25,570 bases of DNA from Flavobacteriaceae bacterium UBA3078 (lineage in GTDB: Bacteria; Bacteroidota; Bacteroidia; Flavobacteriales; Flavobacteriaceae). The notes under the pieces are model-generated. The model ran no database searches. It was not told the origin of the DNA and saw only the letters and a list, made by a program, of their open reading frames with translations. Each line of letters begins with the position of its first letter. Positions within the stretch are counted from its first letter, which is position 1. The position numbers and the translations under genes were made by a program. This document shows, one piece after another, positions 7,743 through 16,333 of the stretch. The stretch is from positions 1 to 25,570 of the forward strand of contig DFBO01000091.1 in NCBI GenBank assembly GCA_002366675.1. Direction: 5' to 3'.

Positions 7743-8876
7743 ATGATTAACAAACGCCTACTTATAAAAAACTTATTAGCTCATAACGATGAGAATAGTT
7801 TTTATGATAAAAAGCGTCGAATTAATATTAGTCACAAAGAGGGTAAAGCAAAATTCTTGAAGCATGTATGTGCACTTTCAAATAGTAATCCTAAAAACAA
7901 TTCATACATAGTTATTGGAGTAGAAGATGAAGATAATAATATTATAGGTGTCGATTTTTTTGATGATAGCAAAATTCAAAATCTAATTAATGCTTATTTA
8001 TCAAACCCTCCAATTGTTCAGTATGAAAACATCCCTTTTCCACACCTACCAGACAATAAAGTTGTTGGATTAGTAACCATTAGGTCTATTGATAAAATTA
8101 CTTCACTCAGGAAAAACATTTGGAAATATTATGGTGGCTCTGTGTTTTTTAGAGATGGAAGTATGAGTATGCCAAAGGTTTTTGACATTGAAATAAAAGA
8201 CGTCAATTCTAAATTAGTTTCAGCTATTGAAAGTCATTCGCAAAATAATATTGAACACACGCTTGATGGTGTTTTCGATTTTTTAAATACACGACAAGAT
8301 TTCAATCCTCAATATCACGTCTTTAAAGAGTATTTTGTGTTGTGTTGGTCAGGATTAAAAAAACCTGTGAAGGATGAAATATTTTATTCAAGGGTCGATA
8401 TCAAATTAATTAACGAACAAGTAAGACTCTTTTATTCAACTTTAGATGAAGTTTCGATTTCTTATGACGATCATTCGTTTAAAATAATTGAATATGTTAA
8501 TCTAGGGCTTCAAAATTCATATAAATATTATCCTTTAGAGGAAACGGTTATTAATTTTTCAAATAATGTAAATTATAATATTGAAACAACATTGATTTTT
8601 GATGCACCACAATTTGATAAAAAGGTTCTTCATCATATTTATAACACTAATAATTCAATTTTAGAAAAATTAAAAAAAGGATTAACGCTTAATAAAATAG
8701 AAACACAAGATTTAAAAAATCTTCCAGCTACTTATCTTATTTGCTATTTAAATTTGTTTCATGAGGCTGTAGATAAACTTCAAGAAGCTAAGCCGTATTT
8801 AAAAAATTATAGTGATGAAGTGTATACACTTTACAAAGAGTCTACTAGAATTTTAAGAAAAGTAAAGTATAGTTAG
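7743..8876 (+). CDS. Divergent AlbA_2/Schlafen-type putative ATP-binding protein
   Basis: This 377-residue protein has no signal peptide or membrane segment. Residues about 22-145 resemble the AlbA_2 (Schlafen-like, formerly 'divergent AAA') domain: ISHKEGKAKFLKHVCALSNS, then YIVIGVEDEDNNIIGVD, NAYLSNPP, and KYYGGSVFFRDGSM near the end of the domain. The usual ESxxLEFK entry motif is not obvious, so the domain is divergent. Residues about 165-377 match nothing I know. AlbA_2 domains occur in regulators and RNA/DNA-associated proteins, but a function cannot be assigned here. It follows the SDR gene by 33 bp, and its stop lies 2 bp from that of the convergent DUF1501 gene. Confidence 0.75.
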   Translation: MINKRLLIKNLLAHNDENSFYDKKRRINISHKEGKAKFLKHVCALSNSNPKNNSYIVIGVEDEDNNIIGVDFFDDSKIQNLINAYLSNPPIVQYENIPFPHLPDNKVVGLVTIRSIDKITSLRKNIWKYYGGSVFFRDGSMSMPKVFDIEIKDVNSKLVSAIESHSQNNIEHTLDGVFDFLNTRQDFNPQYHVFKEYFVLCWSGLKKPVKDEIFYSRVDIKLINEQVRLFYSTLDEVSISYDDHSFKIIEYVNLGLQNSYKYYPLEETVINFSNNVNYNIETTLIFDAPQFDKKVLHHIYNTNNSILEKLKKGLTLNKIETQDLKNLPATYLICYLNLFHEAVDKLQEAKPYLKNYSDEVYTLYKESTRILRKVKYS

Positions 8877-8878
8877 TA

Positions 8879-10069
8879 TTATATAAAGTCTAATGGCTCG
8901 AAAGATTTGTTTAATATAACTTGATCATTAACATGAAGCCATTTCTTTAATACAGTTGCATAAATAGTTCTAAAATCTATTTCAAATTTCATATCTCCAT
9001 TGTTATCTAAATCACTTAAACTAGCTAGATTATTATAAACTCCAGGCTTTTTTAAATCTCCACCAATAACAAAAAGCGTATTTGCAGAACCATGGTCTGT
9101 TCCGTTTCCACTATTTTGATTGACACGACGACCAAATTCCGAAAAAGTTAAAATTAAAGTATCTTTAAAACTGTCTTTAGATTGTAAGTCTTTAACAAAA
9201 GCTTTCATACCATCTGCATAGACTTTTAATAATCTTTTATGTTTATTTAATTGATAGATATGTGTGTCGAATCCTGTTAGAGACGCATAATATACTTTGG
9301 TGTTTAGTCCAGAATTAATAAACTGTGCAGTAGTTTTTAATTGCTTTGAAAAATCATGCTTTGGGTAATCTATATTAGAAGAATAAGTTTTACTTGTTTC
9401 ATAAATATATCTAGCAGAGGACTTAGTGTCAATTAAGGTTTTATATAAATAGCCTAAATTATGTTCGTTTAAATGATTATCTTGATAATGTTTTGACACA
9501 TTTTTTAAATATGGATCTTGCGTAGTTTTATATAAAAGAGCTGGATTTTTAATAGCCATTCCATTTAATTTATCCCCTTTTAATGCTAAAGAAAGGCTTT
9601 CGTCTAATTCGATTGCTGCATCAGGTTTTTGATTGAAATGGTCTAAGTATCTTCCTATCCATCCTGTTTGTAAATATTGATTGGAATCACTAGCTGTTTG
9701 CCAGATATCTGTAGCTCTAAAATGAGATCTGTTAGGATTGGGATAACCAACATTATTAATAATGGTTAGATAGCCTTGATCGTAGAGATCTTTTAATGGT
9801 CGCAAACTAGAATGAAGCCCTAATTCATTATCCAAGTTAATTAAACCCTCCTTTTTTAGTCCAATAGTAGGTCTGGCTCTATAGTAATCGTCATTTCTAA
9901 AAGGCACTAATGTATTAAGCCCATCGTTTCCTCCTGAAAGCTGTATAATTACTAAGCGTTTGTAACCAGTTTCTGAAGTAACCATTTGACTAAATGCGTT
10001 AACAAAGCTTGGAACTAAGAACAAACTACTAGCTAAAGATGAGTTTTTTATAAATTTCCTTCTATCCAT
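8879..10069 (-). CDS. DUF1501 protein with twin-arginine-like signal
   Basis: This 396-residue protein starts with MDRRKFIKNSSLASSLF, a twin-arginine-type motif (RRKFIK) and hydrophobic core, then an FVNAFSQ cleavage region near residue 27. The DUF1501 family signatures are visible: LSGGNDGLNTLVPF (45-58) near the start of the mature part and FSEFGRRVNQNSGNGTDHG late in the protein. DUF1501 belongs to the alkaline-phosphatase/sulfatase superfamily, but no reaction is established. It starts 3 bp after the DUF1800 stop, so the two are surely one operon; this pairing is common in many phyla. Export as a folded protein to the periplasm is inferred from the signal. Confidence 0.9.
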   Translation of the reverse strand: MDRRKFIKNSSLASSLFLVPSFVNAFSQMVTSETGYKRLVIIQLSGGNDGLNTLVPFRNDDYYRARPTIGLKKEGLINLDNELGLHSSLRPLKDLYDQGYLTIINNVGYPNPNRSHFRATDIWQTASDSNQYLQTGWIGRYLDHFNQKPDAAIELDESLSLALKGDKLNGMAIKNPALLYKTTQDPYLKNVSKHYQDNHLNEHNLGYLYKTLIDTKSSARYIYETSKTYSSNIDYPKHDFSKQLKTTAQFINSGLNTKVYYASLTGFDTHIYQLNKHKRLLKVYADGMKAFVKDLQSKDSFKDTLILTFSEFGRRVNQNSGNGTDHGSANTLFVIGGDLKKPGVYNNLASLSDLDNNGDMKFEIDFRTIYATVLKKWLHVNDQVILNKSFEPLDFI

Positions 10070-10072
10070 TTT

Positions 10073-11446
10073 TTAACACATTTGATATTCAGGAATAGAC
10101 ATAAGTTGCACACAATAATCTAGCTTACTTGTTTTACTTAAACGATTTAAATAGTTAAGAGTTCCTTTATTAATAGGACTCTGCAATACATAATTGTTTA
10201 AATCTTCAATTTCAACCTCTTCATAATTCGTTTTAAAAATGTCCCAATCTATAAATGCTTTAATTTTTGTATTTCCTTTTCTGTTTTCATAATACTTAGA
10301 AAAAGAGTCGTAAAAATCTCCTTTTACTTTTGTGTCTATTTTTCCATCAGACAATAAAGCAGATGGTAGTTTTAAACGCAACATTAACGTATTACTATCA
10401 ATCCAGTTTTTACCACCTTTCCATCCAGCAACATTTGGTGGATATAATAGTATTTGACCTAACATTTTTTGAATACCAAGAACCTGTTCAGTTTCTTTAA
10501 AAGTTACAGGAACAATTTGAGACATGCCTACAATTAATTCTACTGGAGATTTAATTTTAGTACCAATGTGTTCTGGACTATAAAACCAATCTTGTGTAAA
10601 CATGTACTTTAAAACGGTTTCAATATGATAATCTGAATAGAAAACATCTGTCATATCTTCAATATGAGCCTGATTTAAAGTTGAATTTACAAAATAGCTA
10701 TATAGTTTTGTACAGATAAATCTAGCGCATTGCTTTTGTTCTAAAACAATGTCAATTATGTCGTCTCCATCGTAACGCCCAGCTTTATCAAATACATGTT
10801 TAAAGTCGTAGTTGTGCTGTTTTTCGTTAAAAACAAAATCGCCTTCAAAATTGTAATTATAACCTGTAAAAGCTTTAGCGCTTTCTTTAATATCATTTTC
10901 TGAATAGTTGCCTACTCCAAGAGTAAATAATTCAAACAGTTCGCGAGCAAAATTTTCGTTAGGCTTATTTTTTCTATTTTGTTTTAAGTCTAAATAGTCT
11001 ATCATAGTAGGTTCTTTAGAAATTGCTTTTACAAAATCTTTAAAATTACCAAGGGCATTTTGACGAAGAGTGTTATTGAATTTTTGAATATAAAGGATAA
11101 ATCTATCTTGACAAACAAAATGATTTGCCCAAAATAAAGTCATTTTTTCTCTAAGGGTTTCATTAGAGAACGACATTTTATGAATCCATTCATGATTTAA
11201 TTCCTTGACCTTTAATTTGCTCTTTTCAATGTAGGCTCTATGTATTTTCTTAGTTTCATTGAATTCTTCAAAAGTAAGGGTATCAAATTCTGGAGTATCA
11301 ATTTTTAAAGGAATATAGTTACTTGACTCATAAAAAAGCAAATCAACAACGCTTTTTCTACTTTTATCTAATAGAGATTGCATTGCTTTTGGATTGATTC
11401 CAAAAGCAGCACGCCAATATAGATGTTGTATATGTTCCTTTTTCAT
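10073..11446 (-). CDS. DUF1800 protein
   Basis: This 457-residue protein shows DUF1800 hallmarks: HLYWRAAFGINP at the N terminus, KMTLFWANHF (101-110), NFARELFELFTLGVG (165-179), AKAFTGY, and a C-terminal PPNVAGWKGGKNWI. No signal peptide or membrane segment is visible, although its partner DUF1501 has a twin-arginine-like signal 3 bp downstream. The function of the family is unknown; it is nearly always next to DUF1501, which suggests a physical complex. It is the first gene of its transcription unit, and the terminator at 11507-11546 separates it from the FG-GAP gene upstream. Confidence 0.9.
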   Translation of the reverse strand: MKKEHIQHLYWRAAFGINPKAMQSLLDKSRKSVVDLLFYESSNYIPLKIDTPEFDTLTFEEFNETKKIHRAYIEKSKLKVKELNHEWIHKMSFSNETLREKMTLFWANHFVCQDRFILYIQKFNNTLRQNALGNFKDFVKAISKEPTMIDYLDLKQNRKNKPNENFARELFELFTLGVGNYSENDIKESAKAFTGYNYNFEGDFVFNEKQHNYDFKHVFDKAGRYDGDDIIDIVLEQKQCARFICTKLYSYFVNSTLNQAHIEDMTDVFYSDYHIETVLKYMFTQDWFYSPEHIGTKIKSPVELIVGMSQIVPVTFKETEQVLGIQKMLGQILLYPPNVAGWKGGKNWIDSNTLMLRLKLPSALLSDGKIDTKVKGDFYDSFSKYYENRKGNTKIKAFIDWDIFKTNYEEVEIEDLNNYVLQSPINKGTLNYLNRLSKTSKLDYCVQLMSIPEYQMC

Positions 11447-11506
11447 GGTTTAGTTATCATTCTAAATAATATTTATTAAACGCAAAAATCTTTCCAATTA
11501 GTCTAT

Positions 11507-11546
11507 AAACAAAAAAAGTCACTCAATTGAGTGACTTTTTTTGTTT
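11507..11546 (-). terminator. Perfect 40-bp palindromic terminator after the FG-GAP/UnbV gene
   Basis: The left arm (11507-11526) and right arm (11527-11546) are exact reverse complements. The core is GTCACTC-AATT-GAGTGAC flanked by A7/T7 tracts. It lies 9 bp downstream of the FG-GAP gene stop and would end that transcript; it is symmetric, so it could also work on the other strand. Confidence 0.9.
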
Positions 11547-11555
11547 AATCTAAGA

Positions 11556-13997
11556 TTATTTTTTAACAAATTTTCTGTTTATTATTTTCCCTTTTTCTTC
11601 TAATCTTATAACATAGACACCACTATTAAGTTGTGATACATCTAAAGAATTATTTAAAAGTTTTGAACTAAATATTTTCTTTCCAGTTATATCAAATACA
11701 GTTGCAACTTTATTTGAAATGTCTGCAGTAGATTCAAAATTTAAGATACCTTCAGTTGGGTTTGGAAACATAACTAAGTCTGAAAGCGTTTCATCGACAA
11801 TAGTTAAAGATTGCCCTTCAACTACAGTATGAAGCATATTAATATTAGGAGTCATAATATTATCAATAACTCCAGAAGGCCAGTAAATAACCATACTATT
11901 TATAGTTGTATCTGAGCCTAAACCAAAATGAACGTTTAATGAACTCATGTATTCGAAACCTTCACCACTTCTTACATCTCTAATTTGTGTGCCAGAATCT
12001 GTATGAATTTCAATTCGAGCTCCAATTCCATTGTAATTACTTTGTACTCCAATAGTATGTATCATAACATAATTATTACCATTACCACCATTGTTTTTAT
12101 ATAAATTTCCATTAAAGACATCTAAAAACCCATCTCCATCTAAATCACCTATAGCTCCACTTGGTGGCATATCTGTAGAAACAACCGTAAATGAATTGTC
12201 ACCATTATTTAGTAAAATTCTTCCGTTAGATAAAACATCTACATAACCATCGTTGTTAAAATCTCCAGGCGCATTTTCAATTCCAAAAGGAGCTCCAGCT
12301 ACATTAGCAGAAGCAGTTGCATCAGTAAATGTGCCATCACCATCATTTAACATGAATTTATGTGATCCATCAGCTCCAGAGCTAGCTCCAACATATACAT
12401 CCATATCACCATCGTTATCATAATCTGCCCATGCAGAAGACCAAGTTTGTACTGGATCTGCAAGATTAGCTTCAGTAGCTACGTTAATAAAATTTCCATT
12501 TCTATCGTTTCTCCAAAGTTCATTAATTTTATGAGATACGTTTCCTCCACGACATTTTGCAATAAACATATCAATATCTCTGTCGTTATCATAATCTATC
12601 CATACAGTTCCATAATTCCCACCATTTGGATGTGTCCCTAATCCATTAGGAACAGCAGCTGAAGGTCCTTGATAAAAAGCTAAACCAGCATTTATAGTAC
12701 CATCATTAATAAAATAAACGTTTGGTTGCACATCATGACAAACAAAGGCATCTAAATTTCCATCGTTATCAATATCGACAAAATTTGAACGTTGAGAGAA
12801 TACATAATCAGTTGTAGTGTATGACTGTGCATACGATGTGCCATCATCATTTGCCATGACAAATGACACGCCACTTCCTGCTCCATATAATAAATCGTTA
12901 TAACCATTTCCATCTAAATCACCTGCTGCAATACTCCATGATGGACCATAATTTGTTGGAGCAGAATAATATGCTGAATAAAAACCACCTGTAGTTTGAT
13001 AGTTTATAGTAATGCCAGATGATGAAGCAGCAATTAAATCATCTGTAGTATCATTATTCATATCTACAACAGCATAACTTGTCCCACTCATAGAAACATT
13101 ATTATCTCTAATAAAAACAAAATCGCCTGGTGCAGGAGGTGGATCATTAGTCGTAAAGTTTATAGAAACCCATTCACTAAATCCATCGCTTACACAGTTA
13201 GCTCTAACATATGCTTTATATGCAGTATTAGCATTTAAACCAGTTGCTGGATAAGGATCATTTAAGTTAGTATCAATACCAGAGGTTGGAGGAGAAGCTC
13301 CTGCTAGTTGAACAACAATTTCCCAAGATGTTTCACTTTGACCTGCTTCCCAACTAACATTAGCAGAGTTATGAGTAATATCACCTACATTTAAGTTAGA
13401 AATCACTAAACAACTTGGTGGTGTTGACGATTGGATGTTTGGTGAAGCAAAACACATTCCCCATCCAAACGAACCATTGTCATTATAAAAAATTCGATAT
13501 CTAAATCCTGCTAATTGTGAGTTTGTAAACGAAGAGATATTTAATGCAGTACTATTAAAAGAAGCAAAAGGTCCTGTACAAAAATCTACATTTGGAGCAC
13601 CATCTGTACCTGTTCCATAAGGAGTTCCCCAATTATTCCATGTATCTGTATCTTCATCCCAATATTGTAAAGTAATGGTTTCAGTTTGATATACATTTAA
13701 AACATAGTCTGAAGTTACATTAATACTAGTTTCCCCTGCATTAAATGCACTTGTTAAGTTTATTACTGGAGATTGAACAGCAATATTATTTATCGAACCT
13801 CCACCACCTTCATCATCATCAAAAGAAAAATGTGTTGATGTATCTGTTGGGTTTCCTGTAAAAATTAAAGGGTTAGAATCATAAGATCCTGCTAAATCCC
13901 AATTAGCATTTGGCCAATTAGCATCTTGATTTAATACTTGTGCTATGGAACAAAAGCCACATAAAAGCAAAGTGATTAATAAAATAGTTTTTTTCAT
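11556..13997 (-). CDS. Secreted FG-GAP/VCBS and ASPIC/UnbV protein with FN3 and T9SS sorting domain
   Basis: From the preferred ATG at 13997 the protein has 813 residues. A signal peptide (1-20, ending CSIAQ) is followed by an N-terminal beta-rich region and a fibronectin type III domain (about 196-285). At least six FG-GAP/VCBS-like repeats with DxDxDG-type calcium loops follow (for example GDLDGNGYNDL, VDIDNDGNLDAF, ADYDNDGDMDVY, GDLDGDGFLDVF), then an ASPIC/UnbV domain (about 650-725, VHFGLGSD, IYWPSG). The end (from about 740, LVMFPNPTEGILNF to NRKFVKK) is a type A T9SS sorting domain, so the protein should be secreted or bound to the cell surface. The frame extends to 14042, but that start overlaps the upstream gene by 34 bp and puts 15 polar residues before the signal peptide. 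It lies 11 bp downstream of the diheme cytochrome gene, in an apparent operon. Confidence 0.92.
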   Translation of the reverse strand: MKKTILLITLLLCGFCSIAQVLNQDANWPNANWDLAGSYDSNPLIFTGNPTDTSTHFSFDDDEGGGGSINNIAVQSPVINLTSAFNAGETSINVTSDYVLNVYQTETITLQYWDEDTDTWNNWGTPYGTGTDGAPNVDFCTGPFASFNSTALNISSFTNSQLAGFRYRIFYNDNGSFGWGMCFASPNIQSSTPPSCLVISNLNVGDITHNSANVSWEAGQSETSWEIVVQLAGASPPTSGIDTNLNDPYPATGLNANTAYKAYVRANCVSDGFSEWVSINFTTNDPPPAPGDFVFIRDNNVSMSGTSYAVVDMNNDTTDDLIAASSSGITINYQTTGGFYSAYYSAPTNYGPSWSIAAGDLDGNGYNDLLYGAGSGVSFVMANDDGTSYAQSYTTTDYVFSQRSNFVDIDNDGNLDAFVCHDVQPNVYFINDGTINAGLAFYQGPSAAVPNGLGTHPNGGNYGTVWIDYDNDRDIDMFIAKCRGGNVSHKINELWRNDRNGNFINVATEANLADPVQTWSSAWADYDNDGDMDVYVGASSGADGSHKFMLNDGDGTFTDATASANVAGAPFGIENAPGDFNNDGYVDVLSNGRILLNNGDNSFTVVSTDMPPSGAIGDLDGDGFLDVFNGNLYKNNGGNGNNYVMIHTIGVQSNYNGIGARIEIHTDSGTQIRDVRSGEGFEYMSSLNVHFGLGSDTTINSMVIYWPSGVIDNIMTPNINMLHTVVEGQSLTIVDETLSDLVMFPNPTEGILNFESTADISNKVATVFDITGKKIFSSKLLNNSLDVSQLNSGVYVIRLEEKGKIINRKFVKK

Positions 13998-14008
13998 GGT
14001 ATAATTAT

Positions 14009-15115
14009 TTAATTGCATTGTGTTGTTAATGAGTTTATCCACTCTCTAATTAATTGAACACCTTCTTGGTGCTTAAGGGATCTACCTAAAAGTGGCATTC
14101 TTTCCGATTCCTCAACCGAATTTAATCTATAATATAAAACAGATCTATCAAAGGATCCAGGGTTTACTATATGTGTTAATCCAGCACCAACAATTTCTGT
14201 GTCTGGTTCTACACAAATACCTAAATTTATTGGGTTGGCTGACGACTCGAAATCAAATCTAACTGGTCTGTAAGCACAATGAGATTCTTCAGAATGACAA
14301 TGAGCACAATTAATATCTAAATAAGATCTAGCTCTTAATTCTAAAGATACTGATTCGTCGTCCCAACTTGGTAGTGTTTCAATATTTGAGGGGTAATTTT
14401 CATTTAAATAGCCCATTTCGGCCCATTTTTGTATTTGATTTTTAGTTTCGTTCCCGTAGTTAAAAGGTAGGTTAATATTTCTTGGTTTTGGACCAATAGG
14501 AATTGGAATATCTCCTGTTTTATGACATGTATGGCATTCTGCACCAGAAGGCACTCTAAAATTAACACTATTTGTTATATTGTTTTCATTCCATTGAATG
14601 TAAACATCTCTACCATCTAAGTCAAAGTCAGCTTCAGTTTGGGTTTCATTCCAGATATAATTTGCAAAAATCCAACCTTCAGCTTTTTTAATCATTAAAC
14701 GGGTTTCAATTATTTTAGTCGTATTTGTTGGTAAGACATTATCAAAATAAAAATTCTTTATAAGAACAGTTCCAATTGGAAAATTAAAGATAGTACCATC
14801 GCTAGTGTAATTGGCACTTACATCATTTGGCATCCAAATAAATCTTTTTTTATGTGCGTAATCTGAAAAAAGAGGCGAGCTTAGTTCGTAAGGAACAACG
14901 CCATATACAGGGTCTAAGTCTTTAATTACTCCATCAAAAAAATTATATTCACTTAATGTTTGATAAGGAACTTCATCAATATTAAAAACTACAGGTGATA
15001 TTTCTTCTGGCTCTGGAGAAGATGGGTTTGATACATAGTCGTCATCTGATGCACAAGAAATGAAACTTATGCACACACAAAAACATGCTATTAATTTAAA
15101 GTAATTTTTAACCAT
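14009..15115 (-). CDS. TIGR03806/SO2930-family diheme cytochrome c lipoprotein
   Basis: This 368-residue protein starts with a lipoprotein signal whose likely lipidated cysteine is Cys21 (FISC), followed by ASDDD, an acid-rich stretch like the surface-export signal of Bacteroidota lipoproteins. Two c-type heme sites are visible: CHTCH (194-198) and CAHCH (270-274). Met340 (SERMPLLG) is a possible axial ligand. The sequence around YELSSPLFSDYAHKKRF and the C-terminal VNPGSFDRSVLYYRL agree with the TIGR03806 family of exported diheme proteins. Anchoring in the outer membrane, perhaps on its outer face, is inferred. It is the first gene of an apparent operon with the FG-GAP/UnbV protein. The electron donor or acceptor is unknown. 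Confidence 0.85.
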   Translation of the reverse strand: MVKNYFKLIACFCVCISFISCASDDDYVSNPSSPEPEEISPVVFNIDEVPYQTLSEYNFFDGVIKDLDPVYGVVPYELSSPLFSDYAHKKRFIWMPNDVSANYTSDGTIFNFPIGTVLIKNFYFDNVLPTNTTKIIETRLMIKKAEGWIFANYIWNETQTEADFDLDGRDVYIQWNENNITNSVNFRVPSGAECHTCHKTGDIPIPIGPKPRNINLPFNYGNETKNQIQKWAEMGYLNENYPSNIETLPSWDDESVSLELRARSYLDINCAHCHSEESHCAYRPVRFDFESSANPINLGICVEPDTEIVGAGLTHIVNPGSFDRSVLYYRLNSVEESERMPLLGRSLKHQEGVQLIREWINSLTTQCN

Positions 15116-15228
15116 CTGTCTTAAAAGAGGCTTCTAAGATAGAGAAAAAATACAATTCATTCGTTATAAATAAGTTGTAAGTTTAAAAATAGATTCTAGT
15201 AAACAGCAAAGATTTCTGAAACAAAAAA

Positions 15229-16218
15229 TTAAATCAGATTATTCGCTACTAAATATTCAGCAATTTGGACGGTGTTTGTTGCAGCACCTTTTCTTAAATT
15301 GTCGCTTACAATCCAAAGATTTAAGGTGTTAGGTTGAGACTCGTCTCTTCGAATTCTTCCAACAAAAACATCATCTTTCCCATTGGCATATATTGGCATT
15401 GGATACGTGTTTGTATCAATATTGTCTTGGACTACAACACCTGGTGTTTTGTTAAGTAATGTGCGAATTTCGGAGACATTAAAATCTGTTTCAAATTCTA
15501 CATTTACTGCTTCACTATGGCCTCCAGAAGTTGGAATTCGTACTGCTGTTGCTGTAATAGAAATGGTTCTATCATCTAAGATTTTTTGCGTTTCTCTAAC
15601 TAGCTTCATCTCTTCTTTAGTATATCCATTATCTTCAAACACATCGCAATGTGGAAGTGCATTTTTATGGATAGGATAAGGATAAGCCATGTCGCCTTTT
15701 AATCCAGCAAGTTCGTTTTCTAATTGTTTTATGGCTTTCATTCCTGTTCCAGAAATAGACTGATAGGTGGAAACCACGATACGTTTAATTTTAAATTTTC
15801 TATGTAAAGGAGCTAATGCCATAACCATTTGAATAGTCGAACAATTAGGATTAGCAATAATTTTATCTGTTTTAGTTAGCGTATCTGCATTAATTTCTGG
15901 AACAACCAATTTTTTACTTAAATCCATTCTCCAAGCTGAGGAATTATCTATAACAGTTGTGCCAATTTCTGCAAATTTTGGAGCCCATTCTAAAGATGTC
16001 TCTCTTCCAGCCGAAAATAAAGCAAGATCTGGTTTCATTGAAATAGCTGTTTCTAAAGAGATAACTTGGTAGTCTTTTCCTTTGAAAGAAATTATCTTGC
16101 CAACAGACCTTTCAGAAGCTACTGGAATTAATTCAGTTATTGGAAAATTACGCTCTTTTAAAACATCTAACATTACCTCTCCAACCATTCCTGTGACTCC
16201 AACTAATGCTACTTTCAT
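15229..16218 (-). CDS. asd: Aspartate-semialdehyde dehydrogenase
   Basis: This 329-residue enzyme has the N-terminal NADP-binding motif GVTGMVGEVM (7-16) and the catalytic cysteine in NPNCST (Cys126). Further family motifs include STYQSISGTGMKA and RIPTSGGHSEAVNVEFE. It converts aspartyl phosphate to aspartate semialdehyde in the pathway to lysine/diaminopimelate, threonine and methionine, and acts in the cytoplasm. The length is normal. It stands alone on the minus strand: the mscL terminator lies upstream and a candidate promoter lies directly before the start. The active-site and NADP-binding motifs listed are intact. Confidence 0.95.
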   Translation of the reverse strand: MKVALVGVTGMVGEVMLDVLKERNFPITELIPVASERSVGKIISFKGKDYQVISLETAISMKPDLALFSAGRETSLEWAPKFAEIGTTVIDNSSAWRMDLSKKLVVPEINADTLTKTDKIIANPNCSTIQMVMALAPLHRKFKIKRIVVSTYQSISGTGMKAIKQLENELAGLKGDMAYPYPIHKNALPHCDVFEDNGYTKEEMKLVRETQKILDDRTISITATAVRIPTSGGHSEAVNVEFETDFNVSEIRTLLNKTPGVVVQDNIDTNTYPMPIYANGKDDVFVGRIRRDESQPNTLNLWIVSDNLRKGAATNTVQIAEYLVANNLI

Positions 16219-16235
16219 TATAAATCTATTTTAAG

Positions 16236-16269
16236 CAAATTTATACATTTATTTATGTAGTCATTCAAA
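16236..16269 (-). promoter_or_regulatory. Candidate promoter for asd
   Basis: On the minus strand TAAATTTG (16243-16236) is a perfect TAnnTTTG -7 box. TTTG (16269-16266) lies 22 bp further upstream, slightly longer than the usual 19-21. The start codon follows 15 bp downstream of the box. Confidence 0.4.
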
Positions 16270-16281
16270 AAAAAAGCATAA

Positions 16282-16310
16282 AAAAACAGCTTCAATTGGA
16301 AGCTGTTTTT
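16282..16310 (-). terminator. Intrinsic terminator after mscL
   Basis: A 12-bp stem (AAAAACAGCTTC and GAAGCTGTTTTT) encloses a 5-base loop. Read on the minus strand the hairpin is followed by a T-rich run. It lies 24 bp after the mscL stop and separates mscL from asd. Confidence 0.88.
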
Positions 16311-16333
16311 CTAAAAATTGTAGATGATGAAAT

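Noticed and set aside
6957..8876. A defence island built on the AlbA_2 protein
   Set aside because: Neighbours are an SDR enzyme and envelope genes; no nuclease, methylase, toxin or mobile element is near.
13998..14042. Upstream ATG extending the FG-GAP/UnbV protein
   Set aside because: It overlaps the diheme cytochrome gene by 34 bp and places polar residues before a good signal peptide starting at 13997.
15134..15141. TATCTTAG on the minus strand as -7 box for the diheme cytochrome operon
   Set aside because: One mismatch and no -33 element at 19-21 bp; not strong enough to list.
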